In this document: piece by piece, positions 34,124-43,542 of the stretch
Layout of the letters: every line of letters starts with the position of its first letter
Numbering within the stretch: the first letter of the stretch is position 1
Source of the DNA: QHWK01 sp035259385
Lineage (GTDB): Bacteria; Acidobacteriota; Vicinamibacteria; Vicinamibacterales; CAVVIG01
Reading direction: 5' to 3'
NCBI GenBank assembly: GCA_035259385.1
Contig: DATFWL010000433.1
Coordinates: 23,164-87,163, forward strand
DNA length: 64,000 nt
The notes under the pieces: model-generated
What the model was told of the DNA's origin: nothing
Seen by the model: only the letters and a program-made list of their open reading frames with translations
Database searches by the model: none
Program-made: the position numbers and the translations under genes

Positions 34124-36751
34124 TCACTGACCCGAATCGTGGAGAAGCGCCTCGAACGACGCGTGCTGTCGCCGTATCGGCCGGCCGTAGTTGTACGGCA
34201 CGTCGAACCCTTTCACCGAGTGCCAGATCGCGCGGTTCAGCAGGTCGGCATCGGCCGAATCGGGCTCCGAGCTATCGATGGTCAGTGAGAACTTCGCCAG
34301 CTGTCGCTGCAGTCCGACCAGGCCGGCGATCTGCGGATTCATCTCGTCGAGGCGAATCTGGTTCTGCCGCACCGTGTACGGCGTCAGGTCCGGCTTCGAC
34401 GTGAAGACGCTGAACATCGGCTGGGCGGGCGTATCGAACCCGTTGAGCGGCGGCAGCCCGAGAATCTGCTCGATGGTGCGGAACACGTTGACGATCGAGA
34501 AGAAGTGGCTGTCGACGCGTCCGTGCTTCACGTACGGGCTGATCGCCATGCCAACCGTGCGGTGGCCGTCGACGTGATCGAGTCCGTCCTGTGAATCGTC
34601 TTCGGTGACGAAGATCGCGCTCTCCTTCCAGAAGCGGCTGTGCGAGATCGCGTCGACGATCCGGCCGAGCGCGAGATCGTTGTCGGCCACCGCGGCGCGC
34701 GGCGTCGGGAAGCCGGGGCTCGTGCCTTCCGTGTGATCGTCGTAGAGCAGGATCAGCACGAGGTTCGGCAGGTTGCCGTTCTTCTCGAAGTCGGCGAACT
34801 CCTTGAGGAAGATGTCGGCACGGTACTGATCAGGTACCCGGCTCTCGGCGGCCGGATACCTCGGGTGATACACGTCGCGGAGGCCGACGATGATCGCCTG
34901 CGCGGCGATGTTGACGTTGTGCGTGCCGTTCTTCCAGTCGTTGTAGATGTCGGTCCACGTCGCGTTGGCCGGCGTGATCGTGTTCGCGCCGCGCTCGCCG
35001 TAGGCGCGCACGGTCAAGCCGTGGGCTTTCGCGTGGTCGTAAATCGCATCGGTCGGTCCGAGCAGCATCGGGTTCTGGTTGTTGCGGCCGTTCCCGTACT
35101 TGTGCACCCAGTCGCTGGGAAACGACTGCAGCACCCACCGGTGTCCGAGCGCGGACTGATCGCCCGGGCCGTAGTAGTTGTCGAGAAGTACGAACTGCTC
35201 CGCCAGCGCGTGATGATTCGGAGAGACGTTGCGTCCGAACTCGACCAGCGTAGGATCGCCGTTGCCCTGCGGCAAGTCGCCCAACACCTGGTCGTAGGTC
35301 CGGTTCTCCTTGATGATGTAGAAGACGTGCTTGATCGGCGACGGCTGGCCGTCGGTCGGGATCGGATCGGAACGGTGTCCCTGATTATCGTTGTCGCCAC
35401 TGCCACTGCCGTTGTCGCCTTGTCCGTTTCCCTGGTCATCGTCGTCGCCGTCAGCGGACGGGGGGAGGCTGCGATTGTTCTGTCGCACCTGATCGGTGAG
35501 GCGGCGCAGTTCCTGACGGTTGGGCACGTCGAGCATCGACACCACGCCGACGCGATCGACGTAGCTGCGGCCTTCGCGCTGCGGTGGAACGGGCGCGATC
35601 GATCCGAATCCGTAACCGTTGCCGATGAAGAGCTGGTCGCCTGCGGCGTTGAGCGCCACGGCCGCTGGGTACCACCCGGTCGGAATCAGCCCGCGCACGG
35701 CATCGTCGCCGCTGGCCTCGGCGTCGACGACGGCAATCGCGTTCTGCGCGCCGTTGGCGACGAAGAGCGTCTGGCCGTCCGGACTCGCGGCGACGGCGTT
35801 CGGCGCGCTCCCGAGCAGTGGCTTCCGATCCGGGCCGGTCGCGCCGACGCGCAGGGTCTTGATGACCTTGTCGCTCATGGTGTCGATCACCGACACCGTG
35901 TCGCTGTTCGCGTTGGTGACGTAGACGCGATCGCCGCTGGGGCTCAGGGCCATCCCGGTCGGATGGAGGCCCACGTCGATCGATTTCACGATCGTATTGC
36001 TCGCCGTGTCGAGGACCGACACGGTTCCAGTCACCGGAATGCCGGTGCGGCGATCGACGACCACCGGATTCTGGCTGTCGGTGAAGTCGGTCGGCCCCGG
36101 GACCTTCCCTCCCCAGTTGCTGACGTAGACCTTTCTGCCGTCCGCCGAGATCACGGCGGTGTATGGATAGATCCCGACCGGGACGCGGGCGAGGATCCTT
36201 CTCGCCGCTGTGTCGATGACTCCGACCTCGTGTGTCAGGTTCAGCGCGACGTAGAGATGGGTGCCGTTCGCGTCGAGTGTCAGGCCGCTCGGCTGCGGCC
36301 CGCCTGAAATGGGAATCGTGCCGTCGGCAGCAAACGTACCGCTCGCCGTCGCCTTGAAGATCTTCACGTCGTTGCTCGTGCCGCCGCCGACATAGATCAC
36401 GTCGCCACCCGGGCTGAACGCAACGCCGACGAAGCTGGCGGAAATGGCGATCGTCTGCTTCAGCGTCCGCGACTGCACATCGATGAGGTGGAGGGCCCGG
36501 GGATTGAAATTGCTCCCGGTGACCACCGCAAGCAGGCGGCCGTCGGGGCTGACTACCATCCCGAGCGGACGGTCGTTCACATTGACGTGCGTGCCCGCCG
36601 GCGTCAACGTCTGACCGTTGGGCACGAGTATGCGACCGTTGGCTTGCACTCCGACGACTTGACGTGGCCGGACCGCATAGACGATCGTCCCAATTCCAAT
36701 CGTGGCGATCACCCCCGTGATCACGACACGATCAACCATTCGCGACGGCAT
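34124..36751 (-). CDS. YncE-type beta-propeller / phosphoesterase fusion (paralogue 2)
   Basis: An 875-residue exported protein with an N-terminal membrane/signal helix (about 7-27). A YncE-like propeller (about 35-440) has clear blades (LDTASNTIVKSIDVGLHPTGMALSPSG, VYVTNANSDTVSVIDTMSDKVIKTL). An Asp/Gly/Asn-rich linker (about 455-490) leads to a full PF04185-type domain: HVFYIIKENRTYDQVLGDL, SPNHHALAEQF, TEDDSQDGLDHVDGHR. Such domains are related to phospholipase C and acid phosphatase families; the true substrate is unknown. AGGAGG six bases upstream supports ATG 36751. Confidence 0.9.
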   Translation of the reverse strand: MPSRMVDRVVITGVIATIGIGTIVYAVRPRQVVGVQANGRILVPNGQTLTPAGTHVNVNDRPLGMVVSPDGRLLAVVTGSNFNPRALHLIDVQSRTLKQTIAISASFVGVAFSPGGDVIYVGGGTSNDVKIFKATASGTFAADGTIPISGGPQPSGLTLDANGTHLYVALNLTHEVGVIDTAARRILARVPVGIYPYTAVISADGRKVYVSNWGGKVPGPTDFTDSQNPVVVDRRTGIPVTGTVSVLDTASNTIVKSIDVGLHPTGMALSPSGDRVYVTNANSDTVSVIDTMSDKVIKTLRVGATGPDRKPLLGSAPNAVAASPDGQTLFVANGAQNAIAVVDAEASGDDAVRGLIPTGWYPAAVALNAAGDQLFIGNGYGFGSIAPVPPQREGRSYVDRVGVVSMLDVPNRQELRRLTDQVRQNNRSLPPSADGDDDDQGNGQGDNGSGSGDNDNQGHRSDPIPTDGQPSPIKHVFYIIKENRTYDQVLGDLPQGNGDPTLVEFGRNVSPNHHALAEQFVLLDNYYGPGDQSALGHRWVLQSFPSDWVHKYGNGRNNQNPMLLGPTDAIYDHAKAHGLTVRAYGERGANTITPANATWTDIYNDWKNGTHNVNIAAQAIIVGLRDVYHPRYPAAESRVPDQYRADIFLKEFADFEKNGNLPNLVLILLYDDHTEGTSPGFPTPRAAVADNDLALGRIVDAISHSRFWKESAIFVTEDDSQDGLDHVDGHRTVGMAISPYVKHGRVDSHFFSIVNVFRTIEQILGLPPLNGFDTPAQPMFSVFTSKPDLTPYTVRQNQIRLDEMNPQIAGLVGLQRQLAKFSLTIDSSEPDSADADLLNRAIWHSVKGFDVPYNYGRPIRRQHASFEALLHDSGQ

Positions 36752-37273
36752 CGATGTCCTCCTGACGCAGGCCGCGGAAGCGCGTTCGCAGCCCGCACAC
36801 AGCGAACGCGTGCGCGCGAACGAGAACGCGCGCTCTGCTGCGTTGTGGCCAGCGAGCAAGATGGGCGCGGCGTGTGACGACCCGCACAACGGCACGTAAA
36901 TTTCGTCACAAGGCAACGGGACCGGCTCGTCAGCAGTATTTCAGGCCTGGTAACTCGAGCATTACGAGCCGCGTCGTTCGATCGAGATTGCTGCTGGCGA
37001 CGCTGCGGCGGTTCATTTGTCGAAAGCGTCATGTCGTAACCAGCCTCACACGCAATTCCAACCCGCTGTTAACCGCGTCCTAACCCGTTCGCGAGCGCCA
37101 CACAGTACTCTCGTGCCCGGTCGACTCGTCGCCGCGCGCTGGCGCCGCCGCCGCAAGGGCAGCACGCCGGCAGCCGCCATTTCTTGATCCAGATCAATGG
37201 CCGCTCGTCCGGTCGCCGGCCAACATGAGGTCGCCACCGGATCCATCCGGCGATAGACAGACAGGAGAACGTC
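36752..37273. other. Divergent regulatory region with an FNR-type box
   Basis: About 520 bases between the divergent phosphoesterase and ankyrin genes. It holds the FNR-like palindrome at 37184-37197 and a GGAG box before 37274. I see no further gene; frames running through it have no protein-like features. Confidence 0.6.
37184..37197. promoter_or_regulatory. FNR/Crp-type box TTGAT-CCAG-ATCAA
   Basis: A perfect match to the FNR/ANR/Dnr consensus TTGAT-N4-ATCAA, centred about 83 bases upstream of the ATG at 37274. It suggests control of the ankyrin/cyclase-like gene by an oxygen- or NO-sensing Crp/Fnr protein. No such regulator is in the window. Confidence 0.7.
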
Positions 37274-38668
37274 ATGAAGATCGTCGTGCTGCTCATCACC
37301 GCCTGCGCGCTCGGCGCCGCCGCGAACGCGCAGGTTCCAGACTTCACGCCGCAGACGCCGCTCATCGGCGCGCTGCTGCACAACGACGCCGCCGAGGCAA
37401 AGCGCCTGCTCGAACAGGGCGCCGATCCGAACCAAGGCGCGTTCGGCGGGCTGCCGCCGTTCCTGCTGGCGGTCGTCCGGCAGGATCTCGAGGTCGTGCG
37501 CGCCATGGCCTCGAGGGGTGCCAACATCAACGTCCGCGATCGATCCGGCGCGACGGCACTCATGTGGGCGGCATTCAACGAGAGCGGCGACGCGGCGCTC
37601 GTGCAGGAACTGCTCAAGCGCGGCGCCGATCCCACCGCCACGAACCGTGCCGGCGAGACCGCGCTCGACTGGGCGCTGCGGCGCGGCGCGACGCCGGCGG
37701 TTGCCGCGCTGCGCAAGGCGGGCCTCTCCGAGTCGGCGAGAATCAGAGTGTCGGTCGAGAAGGCGATTGGCCTGCTGCAGACGAGCAGCGCGCAGTTCAC
37801 CCGCGTGTCGGGCTGCGCCTCCTGCCATCACCAGTCGCTCCCGAATATGGCGCTCGGGATCGCACGGACGCGCGGCATCGCGGTCGACGAAACGTCGGCA
37901 GGCCAGCAGGTCGAGGCGACCGTCCGCGCCTTGAAGAGCGTCTCCGAGAGCGCACTTCGAAACCGCGATCGGATTCCCGATCCGCCGATCAGCGTCAGCT
38001 ACGCGCTCATCGGACTCGCGGCCGCGCACTACGAGGGCGATGCGACCACCGACGCGATGACGCGCGTGCTCGCCGCGTGGCAGGCTGACGACGGCGCGTT
38101 TCACCCGCTGCCGGCGATCCGGCCGCCGCTCGAATCGAGCAGCTTCGCCGGCACGGCCTTGACGCTGCGCGCGATTCAGCTGTACGGCACGAACCACGAC
38201 GATCGAATCGCGCGGGCCAGTCGCTGGCTCCGCACGGCGAAACCGCGTACGACCGAGGACCGCGCGATGCAGTTGCTCGGCCTGGCGTGGGCGAAGGCCG
38301 CCGCCGATGACATCCGCAGCACAGCCGAAGCGCTGATCGCGGAACAGCGCCCCGACGGCGGATGGGGCCAGCTGCCCGGCCTCGAAAGCGACGCGTATGC
38401 GACCGGCCTGGCGCTCGTCGCCCTGCAGACCGCCGGCCGCGCAGTAACCGGATCCGAATACCAGCGCGGCGTCGGCTTCCTGTTGCGGACGCAACTGAGC
38501 GACGGCTCGTGGCTGGTACGCAGCCGGACGTTCCCGGTCCAGCCGTACCGCGAGAGCGGGTTCCCTCACGGCAAGGATCAATGGATTTCCGCGGCCGGGA
38601 GCAGCTGGGCGACGATGGCGTTGACGCTGGCGCTGCCGCCGCCGTCGGCGCCGCAGACGATGCCGTGA
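37274..38668 (+). CDS. Exported ankyrin / CXXCH / cyclase-like alpha-toroid fusion protein
   Basis: The 464-residue protein has a signal peptide (MKIVVLLITACALGAAANAQ) and ankyrin repeats at about 25-155 (LLEQGADPNQGAFGGLPPFLLAV, GANINVRDRSGATALMWAAF, LLKRGADPTATNRAGETALDWAL). A single c-heme motif CASCHH follows (C181, C184, H185). From about 200 to 455 there are repeats like squalene cyclase/prenyltransferase toroids (EQRPDGGWGQLPGLESDAYATGLALVAL). GGAG upstream supports the ATG. It is probably a periplasmic heme protein; the toroid lacks the DXDD of cyclases, so binding or scaffold roles are as likely as catalysis. Confidence 0.82.
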   Translation: MKIVVLLITACALGAAANAQVPDFTPQTPLIGALLHNDAAEAKRLLEQGADPNQGAFGGLPPFLLAVVRQDLEVVRAMASRGANINVRDRSGATALMWAAFNESGDAALVQELLKRGADPTATNRAGETALDWALRRGATPAVAALRKAGLSESARIRVSVEKAIGLLQTSSAQFTRVSGCASCHHQSLPNMALGIARTRGIAVDETSAGQQVEATVRALKSVSESALRNRDRIPDPPISVSYALIGLAAAHYEGDATTDAMTRVLAAWQADDGAFHPLPAIRPPLESSSFAGTALTLRAIQLYGTNHDDRIARASRWLRTAKPRTTEDRAMQLLGLAWAKAAADDIRSTAEALIAEQRPDGGWGQLPGLESDAYATGLALVALQTAGRAVTGSEYQRGVGFLLRTQLSDGSWLVRSRTFPVQPYRESGFPHGKDQWISAAGSSWATMALTLALPPPSAPQTMP

Positions 38669-38687
38669 TCGCCTCGGCCGATTCGGT

Positions 38688-41246
38688 CTACCGCCGATCG
38701 TCGTCGTCCGCGGCGTCGAGTGTCCGGATGAACGCGCTCCGCACGATCGGTGGCATCGCCGACTGCGCGCCGCGGATCGATCGCCAGATGATCTCGTTGA
38801 GCTCGCGATCCGGCGCGAGGTCGGCCTCCGACAGGTTGAGCTGCTCGGAGGCGCCTGCGCCCCACGCCCATTGATCGTTGCGCTCATCGAATGCGATCCG
38901 CGCCGGCCGGCGTTCGAACGGCGCGAGGTCCGGCGTGGGCTGAAACGCGTTGTACATCGGCGTCGCCGCCGCGTCGTACTGGCTCATCGGCGGCAGGCCG
39001 AGGATCAGCTCGATCGTTCGCAGCATGCCGGACGTCGTGTAGAGCGTGTCGTCGACGGCGCGGCGCCTCGAGAACGGACTGATGACCAGCGCCGGCGAGC
39101 GATGGGCGTCGACATGATCCGGCCCGTTCTGCGCATCGTCTTCGAGGATGAAAATCGCCGATTCCTTCCACACCTTGCTCCGGGAGATGGTCTCCACGAC
39201 GCGGCCGATCGCGAAATCGTTCTCGGCGACCATCGCACGCGGCGTCGGCCACCCTGCGCGTGTGCCGTTCGTGTGATCGTTGCCGAGGCGGACGATCGAC
39301 AGCGCCGGCACCGCGTCTCGCCGATCGAGGTCGGCGAACTCCTCCTGCCAGATGTCCACGCGCCGGTTGTCCGGAATCTGCAGGTCCCACGGCGGATAGT
39401 TCGGATTGATCCGACCCTCCAATCCCGGCACCGATGCGATCGCCTTGACCTTTCCCGCAAGGCGTTCCGCCGCCGTTCCCGGTGCCCAGTGCGCGAACTC
39501 GCCGTAGCTGCGCACTGGCAGGTTCTTGCGAACCGCCGCGTCCCAGATGTACCCGTTCGCGGACGCGGCGATGTTGCCGTACGGGTTGCGCATCTTGCCG
39601 CTGCCTTCACTCAGGTAGGTGGCGCCACGCCGCGCGTAGTTGGTCGGCCAGATTTTCTCGACGAAGTCGGTGGCGTAGGCCGCCATCGACCAGGCGTGGC
39701 CGTCGTAGCTGACTTCGGCGTCGACGTAGAAATTGTCGAGCACGCCGAACTCGCGCGCCAGCGCGTGGGCGTTCGGCGTCACGCGCTCGTCGAACAGGCA
39801 CAGCGTCGGATCGCCGTTGGCCGACTCGATGTCGCCGAGCACCTGATCGTAGGTGCGGTTCTCACGGATCATGTAGAAGACGTGCTTGATCGGCGACGGA
39901 TCGCCGACCCGGCGCGGAATCGGCGATGCCGCAGGTGCGTTCGCCGGCTCCAGGCGATGTGCGTCGGAGTACGGTGTGACGCTGATCGCCGTTCTGGTCA
40001 TCGGCCGTAGCGCGTCGCGATCGGGAGTCGGCAGGAAGGTGAGCGTGCCGGTGAGCAGGGCACCGATGTACTCGGCCCGCGTCGCGCCGAGACGCGGATT
40101 CGCCGCAGACGTCAGACCTTTGCCGCTCAGGATGAACAGTTGCCGCTCGTCGCGGCTGAACATCGCCGCCGTCGGGTACCATCCCGTCGGCACGAAGCCT
40201 TCGACTTCGCTCTTCCACGGCGTGGCGACGTCGACGACCGCCACCGTGTTGTTGTCCGCGTTCGCCACCAGCAGCCGGGCGTCGTCGCGCGACAGGCTCA
40301 CGTGATTGGGCGTGGCGCCGGGTGGCGCTTCGCGCGAGAGCGCGACCGACACCTGCTCGACCGCGCGGCGCGCCGCGACGTCAACCGCCCACACCGCGTT
40401 CGTGTTGGCGCACGCGACGAACAGCCGCGCGCCGTCGCGGGTGAGCGCCATCGCACTCGGATGTTCGCCGACGGCAATCTCGCCGCGCGGCTCGAGCGTC
40501 ACGGCATCGAAGGTCAGGACCTTCGCACCGCCCCACAGCGAGACGAACAGCGTCGAGCCGTCGCGGGAGACCACGCAGGTGTACGGCTCCGCCGCCAGGT
40601 CGATGCTGCGCCGGATGTGCCCGGTCTTCAGATCGACGGCCGTCAACAGTTGCCCGAGCACGTGGACCGCGAACAGCGTCGATCCATCGGGAGTGATCGC
40701 CAGGCCGCCGACGAAGCTCTGATACACCGGCTCAGGTCGTATCGTCCCTTCGGCCGGTATTTCCATCGGCCGACCGAGCACCAGGTCCTCGCCCTTCACG
40801 AGCATGCCGTCAGCCCAGGTCAGCTCATGGATCGTGTTGTTGGCGGCGCCCGAGACGTAGACGTGGTGGCCGTCGGGATGCCAGGCGAGACCGAGCCACG
40901 CGTGATCGAGGGGGAGCGTCGCGCGAACGTTCTGGTGCTGGATGTCGACAATCGAGATCGTCGGCTGCGCGTATCCGTTGTTCGACACCAGCAGCCAGCG
41001 GCCGTCGGGTGACTCGGCCATCGCCAGCGGCAGATCGCCGACCTGCAGGTGGCGGCCGACGGGTGCGATCTTCCACCCGTTCGGGAGGAGCGTGACGCCG
41101 CCGCCGAGCGGACCTGGACGCGCGCTCGCGGATCGGTCGCCGACGGTGCTCGCCGTCGCCACGGCGGCGACCACCGCCGCGGCTGTCAAGGCACCGGCAC
41201 GACCCGACCGCGATCGTGCGCAGGCAGCGCGCAATCGTCCCATCAT
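38688..41246 (-). CDS. YncE-type beta-propeller / phosphoesterase fusion (paralogue 3)
   Basis: An 852-residue exported protein with an N-terminal hydrophobic helix (about 19-37). The YncE-like propeller spans about 45-440 (LFVACANTNAVWAVDVAARRAVEQVSV, LLVANADNNTVAVVDVATPW). A short linker without an Asp-rich run leads to the phosphoesterase domain (about 465-830): HVFYMIRENRTYDQVLGDIESANGDP, LEDDAQNGPDHVDAHR. Two ATGs in tandem (41246/41243) can start it. It is convergent with the ankyrin fusion (20-base gap). All catalytic-type motifs are present. Confidence 0.9.
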   Translation of the reverse strand: MMGRLRAACARSRSGRAGALTAAAVVAAVATASTVGDRSASARPGPLGGGVTLLPNGWKIAPVGRHLQVGDLPLAMAESPDGRWLLVSNNGYAQPTISIVDIQHQNVRATLPLDHAWLGLAWHPDGHHVYVSGAANNTIHELTWADGMLVKGEDLVLGRPMEIPAEGTIRPEPVYQSFVGGLAITPDGSTLFAVHVLGQLLTAVDLKTGHIRRSIDLAAEPYTCVVSRDGSTLFVSLWGGAKVLTFDAVTLEPRGEIAVGEHPSAMALTRDGARLFVACANTNAVWAVDVAARRAVEQVSVALSREAPPGATPNHVSLSRDDARLLVANADNNTVAVVDVATPWKSEVEGFVPTGWYPTAAMFSRDERQLFILSGKGLTSAANPRLGATRAEYIGALLTGTLTFLPTPDRDALRPMTRTAISVTPYSDAHRLEPANAPAASPIPRRVGDPSPIKHVFYMIRENRTYDQVLGDIESANGDPTLCLFDERVTPNAHALAREFGVLDNFYVDAEVSYDGHAWSMAAYATDFVEKIWPTNYARRGATYLSEGSGKMRNPYGNIAASANGYIWDAAVRKNLPVRSYGEFAHWAPGTAAERLAGKVKAIASVPGLEGRINPNYPPWDLQIPDNRRVDIWQEEFADLDRRDAVPALSIVRLGNDHTNGTRAGWPTPRAMVAENDFAIGRVVETISRSKVWKESAIFILEDDAQNGPDHVDAHRSPALVISPFSRRRAVDDTLYTTSGMLRTIELILGLPPMSQYDAAATPMYNAFQPTPDLAPFERRPARIAFDERNDQWAWGAGASEQLNLSEADLAPDRELNEIIWRSIRGAQSAMPPIVRSAFIRTLDAADDDDRR

Positions 41247-41370
41247 GCGCGGACCATAACGGCGCCGTGCAACGAACTTGTCGCGTCCAGTTCACATCCG
41301 TGAAACGAGCGGCGCCGCGGCGAGTACTCTTGCGCTTGCGGTCGACGGGATGTCGCGAAGGAAGGGACCC

Positions 41371-42357
41371 ATGCCGACACAAGCCGCATTCGCGGTCGGG
41401 AAAGGCGCGCAGAAGGTGACGGTGCTGAGCGAAGCGCAGGTCGAGCAGCTGCTCGACCCGGGTGAGCTCCTTCGCGAGCTGGACGCGTCATTCGGCGCGC
41501 TCGCCCGCGGCGAGGTTCAGTGTCCGCCGCGTCCGCAGATCTCGGTGCCCGATCGCGGGTTCTCGCTGGCGATGGCCGCGTGGCAGCCGGGCATGCAGAT
41601 CTGCGTCAAGGTGGTGAACGTGTTCGACGGCAATCTGCGGCGCGGGCTGCCCAACCACCTCGCGATCGTGAACCTGTTCGATCCCGAGACCGGTGCGGTG
41701 ACCTGCGTGATGGACGCGACCTACATCACGGGCATCCGCACCGCGGCCGCGGCCGTGCTCTCGCACAAGCTGTTGTCGCGTCCCGAGAGCCGGGTCGCGA
41801 CAATCGTCGGCGCGGGCGTTCAGGCCCGCGAGCATCTCCGGCTGCTGCCGCTGGTCCGCGATCTCGACGTGATCCAGATCTGTTCGCTCGAGCTCGAACA
41901 TGCCGAGCAGCTGGCGCGGCTGCACCCGGGTGCGCGCGCGCTGCCCGCGATCGAAGACGCCATCCGCCAGTCGGACATCGTCTGTCTCGCCACGCACTCG
42001 GCGACGCCGGTCATCGACGCGGCGTGGATCAAACCGGGGACGCACGTTTCGTCAGTCGGCTATCACCCGCCGCTCGGCGAGCTGCCGGCGGCGCTCGCTC
42101 GGGAGCGTCGCCTGTTCGTCGAGACGATGGACGCGTTCGCCGCGCCGCCGGTCGGCTGTGCCGAGCTCGCCGGGGTCAGTCCGGCGGGTGCGGCGACGCT
42201 CGGCGACGTCGTGAACGATCCGCGACGGGGCCGCATCGACCCGTCCGAGGTGACGGTCTACAAGGCGATGGGGATCGCGATGGAAGACATGGTGGCCGCG
42301 AACCTTGCGTTCCGCGCCGCGCAGCGGTCGGGCGCGGGGATCGCGATCGACTGGTAG
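41371..42357 (+). CDS. Ornithine cyclodeaminase / mu-crystallin family protein
   Basis: A 328-residue dehydrogenase-like protein. The N-terminal part has VLSEAQVEQLLDPGELLRELDASFGALARGE and the invariant CVKVVNVF lysine region. The Rossmann part has MDATYITGIRTAAAAVLSHKLLSR, VATIVGAGVQAREHL and IVCLATHSATPVI. ATG 41371 with GGAAGGG upstream is preferred over an earlier in-frame start. Members are ornithine cyclodeaminases, imine reductases or alanine dehydrogenases; which one is unclear here. Confidence 0.88.
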   Translation: MPTQAAFAVGKGAQKVTVLSEAQVEQLLDPGELLRELDASFGALARGEVQCPPRPQISVPDRGFSLAMAAWQPGMQICVKVVNVFDGNLRRGLPNHLAIVNLFDPETGAVTCVMDATYITGIRTAAAAVLSHKLLSRPESRVATIVGAGVQAREHLRLLPLVRDLDVIQICSLELEHAEQLARLHPGARALPAIEDAIRQSDIVCLATHSATPVIDAAWIKPGTHVSSVGYHPPLGELPAALARERRLFVETMDAFAAPPVGCAELAGVSPAGAATLGDVVNDPRRGRIDPSEVTVYKAMGIAMEDMVAANLAFRAAQRSGAGIAIDW

Positions 42358-42432
42358 CGAGCCTCCTCGGGCCGGGTATCCTCTCCCCTCTCCCCGTCGT
42401 CTTGTGGATCAAACGGGAAGATGAGGGACACG

Positions 42433-43470
42433 ATGCCGCAATCGATGGATCGGTTCAGCGTCCAGCGGTCGCTCCGGCGGCCCTGGCGTCGCTACGTCGA
42501 CGAGCTCACCGCGCACCGGCCGGCGCTTCATGCTTACTGCTGCCGCCTCACCGGCAACGTCTGGGACGGCGAGGATCTCGTCCAGGACACGTTGATGCGC
42601 GTGTTCAGTCTTCTCGGCCGGACCGACACGGCGCTCGAGAACCCGAAAGCCTACTTGATCCGCGCCGCCGCCAACCTGTGGATCGATCGCGTGCGGCGAT
42701 CGGCGCGCGAGCGTGCCGCGATGGTGCTCGAGCAGGCCGAGCCGGCGTCGGTTCCGCCGCATGACGCTCTCGACAATCGCGCCGCGGCCCGGACGTTGTT
42801 CCAGGCGCTCCATCCGCAGGAGCGCGCCGCCATCCTCATGAAAGACGTGCTCGACCTGTCGCTGGAGGAGACCGCGGCGATGCTGCACACCACCGTCGGC
42901 GCGGTGAAATCGGCGCTGTCGCGCGCGCGGGGGCGGCTGGAGGGGCGCCGGCCGCCTGCCGGCTTCGACGCGCCGCCGCGCGACACCGTCGATCGATTCA
43001 TGCGCGCGCTGAGCGAGAAGGACATGCCGGCGATGAAGGCGCTCTGCGACGAGCACGTGTCGGGCGAGCTCGTCGGCGGGGTCGAGCTGCAGGCGTTCGA
43101 GCAGACGAAGACGTTCTTCGAGCACGCCCACATGGTGATGCCGTCGCTCGGTTTCGGCGAGCGGCCGTGGTGGAAAGTCGTGGACTACGACGGTGAGCCC
43201 GTGGTCGCAGGTTTCCGTACGCTCGACGGCGTGGAAGGCCTCAACGAAATCCATCGCATCGAGGTGGCGGACGGCCGAATCGTGCGGGTGCGGACCTACT
43301 GCTTCTGCCCGGAGACGCTGGCCGTCGTCGCCGACGCGATCGGCGTGCCGGCGCTGCCGAGGCCGCATCGCAGCCCCTCGGTCGGCGACTTCATTCGCGC
43401 TACGCTCGGCCAGCGTCAGAAATGGCGGGCGGGTCGACGCACCGCTAGAAACGATCCTGGAGCGCCCTGA
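42433..43470 (+). CDS. ECF-subfamily sigma factor with SnoaL-like C-terminal domain
   Basis: A 345-residue protein with sigma region 2 (LTGNVWDGEDLVQDTLMRVFSLLG, ENPKAYLIRAAANLWIDRVRR) and region 4 (LHPQERAAILMKDVLDLSLEETAAMLHTTVGAVKSALSRARGRL). A SnoaL-like domain follows at about 190-315 (VDRFMRALSEKDMPAMKALCDEHV, EGLNEIHRIEVADGRIVRVR). Such ECF factors often have no separate anti-sigma factor and are controlled by their own C-terminal domain. No zinc-finger anti-sigma gene is next to it. ATG 42433 has GAGG six bases upstream; ATG 42421 is possible. Confidence 0.88.
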   Translation: MPQSMDRFSVQRSLRRPWRRYVDELTAHRPALHAYCCRLTGNVWDGEDLVQDTLMRVFSLLGRTDTALENPKAYLIRAAANLWIDRVRRSARERAAMVLEQAEPASVPPHDALDNRAAARTLFQALHPQERAAILMKDVLDLSLEETAAMLHTTVGAVKSALSRARGRLEGRRPPAGFDAPPRDTVDRFMRALSEKDMPAMKALCDEHVSGELVGGVELQAFEQTKTFFEHAHMVMPSLGFGERPWWKVVDYDGEPVVAGFRTLDGVEGLNEIHRIEVADGRIVRVRTYCFCPETLAVVADAIGVPALPRPHRSPSVGDFIRATLGQRQKWRAGRRTARNDPGAP

Positions 43471-43542
43471 ATCCGGCGATCAGACCGGTGCGCCACATGC
43501 GCACCTCCCGCATCAACCAGCGCCACATCGTCAACGGGCCGT

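Noticed and set aside
37046..38887. 613-codon open frame on the minus strand opposite the ankyrin fusion
   Set aside because: Low-complexity Arg/Ala-rich translation, no domains, and exactly opposite a well-supported gene; a GC-rich shadow frame.
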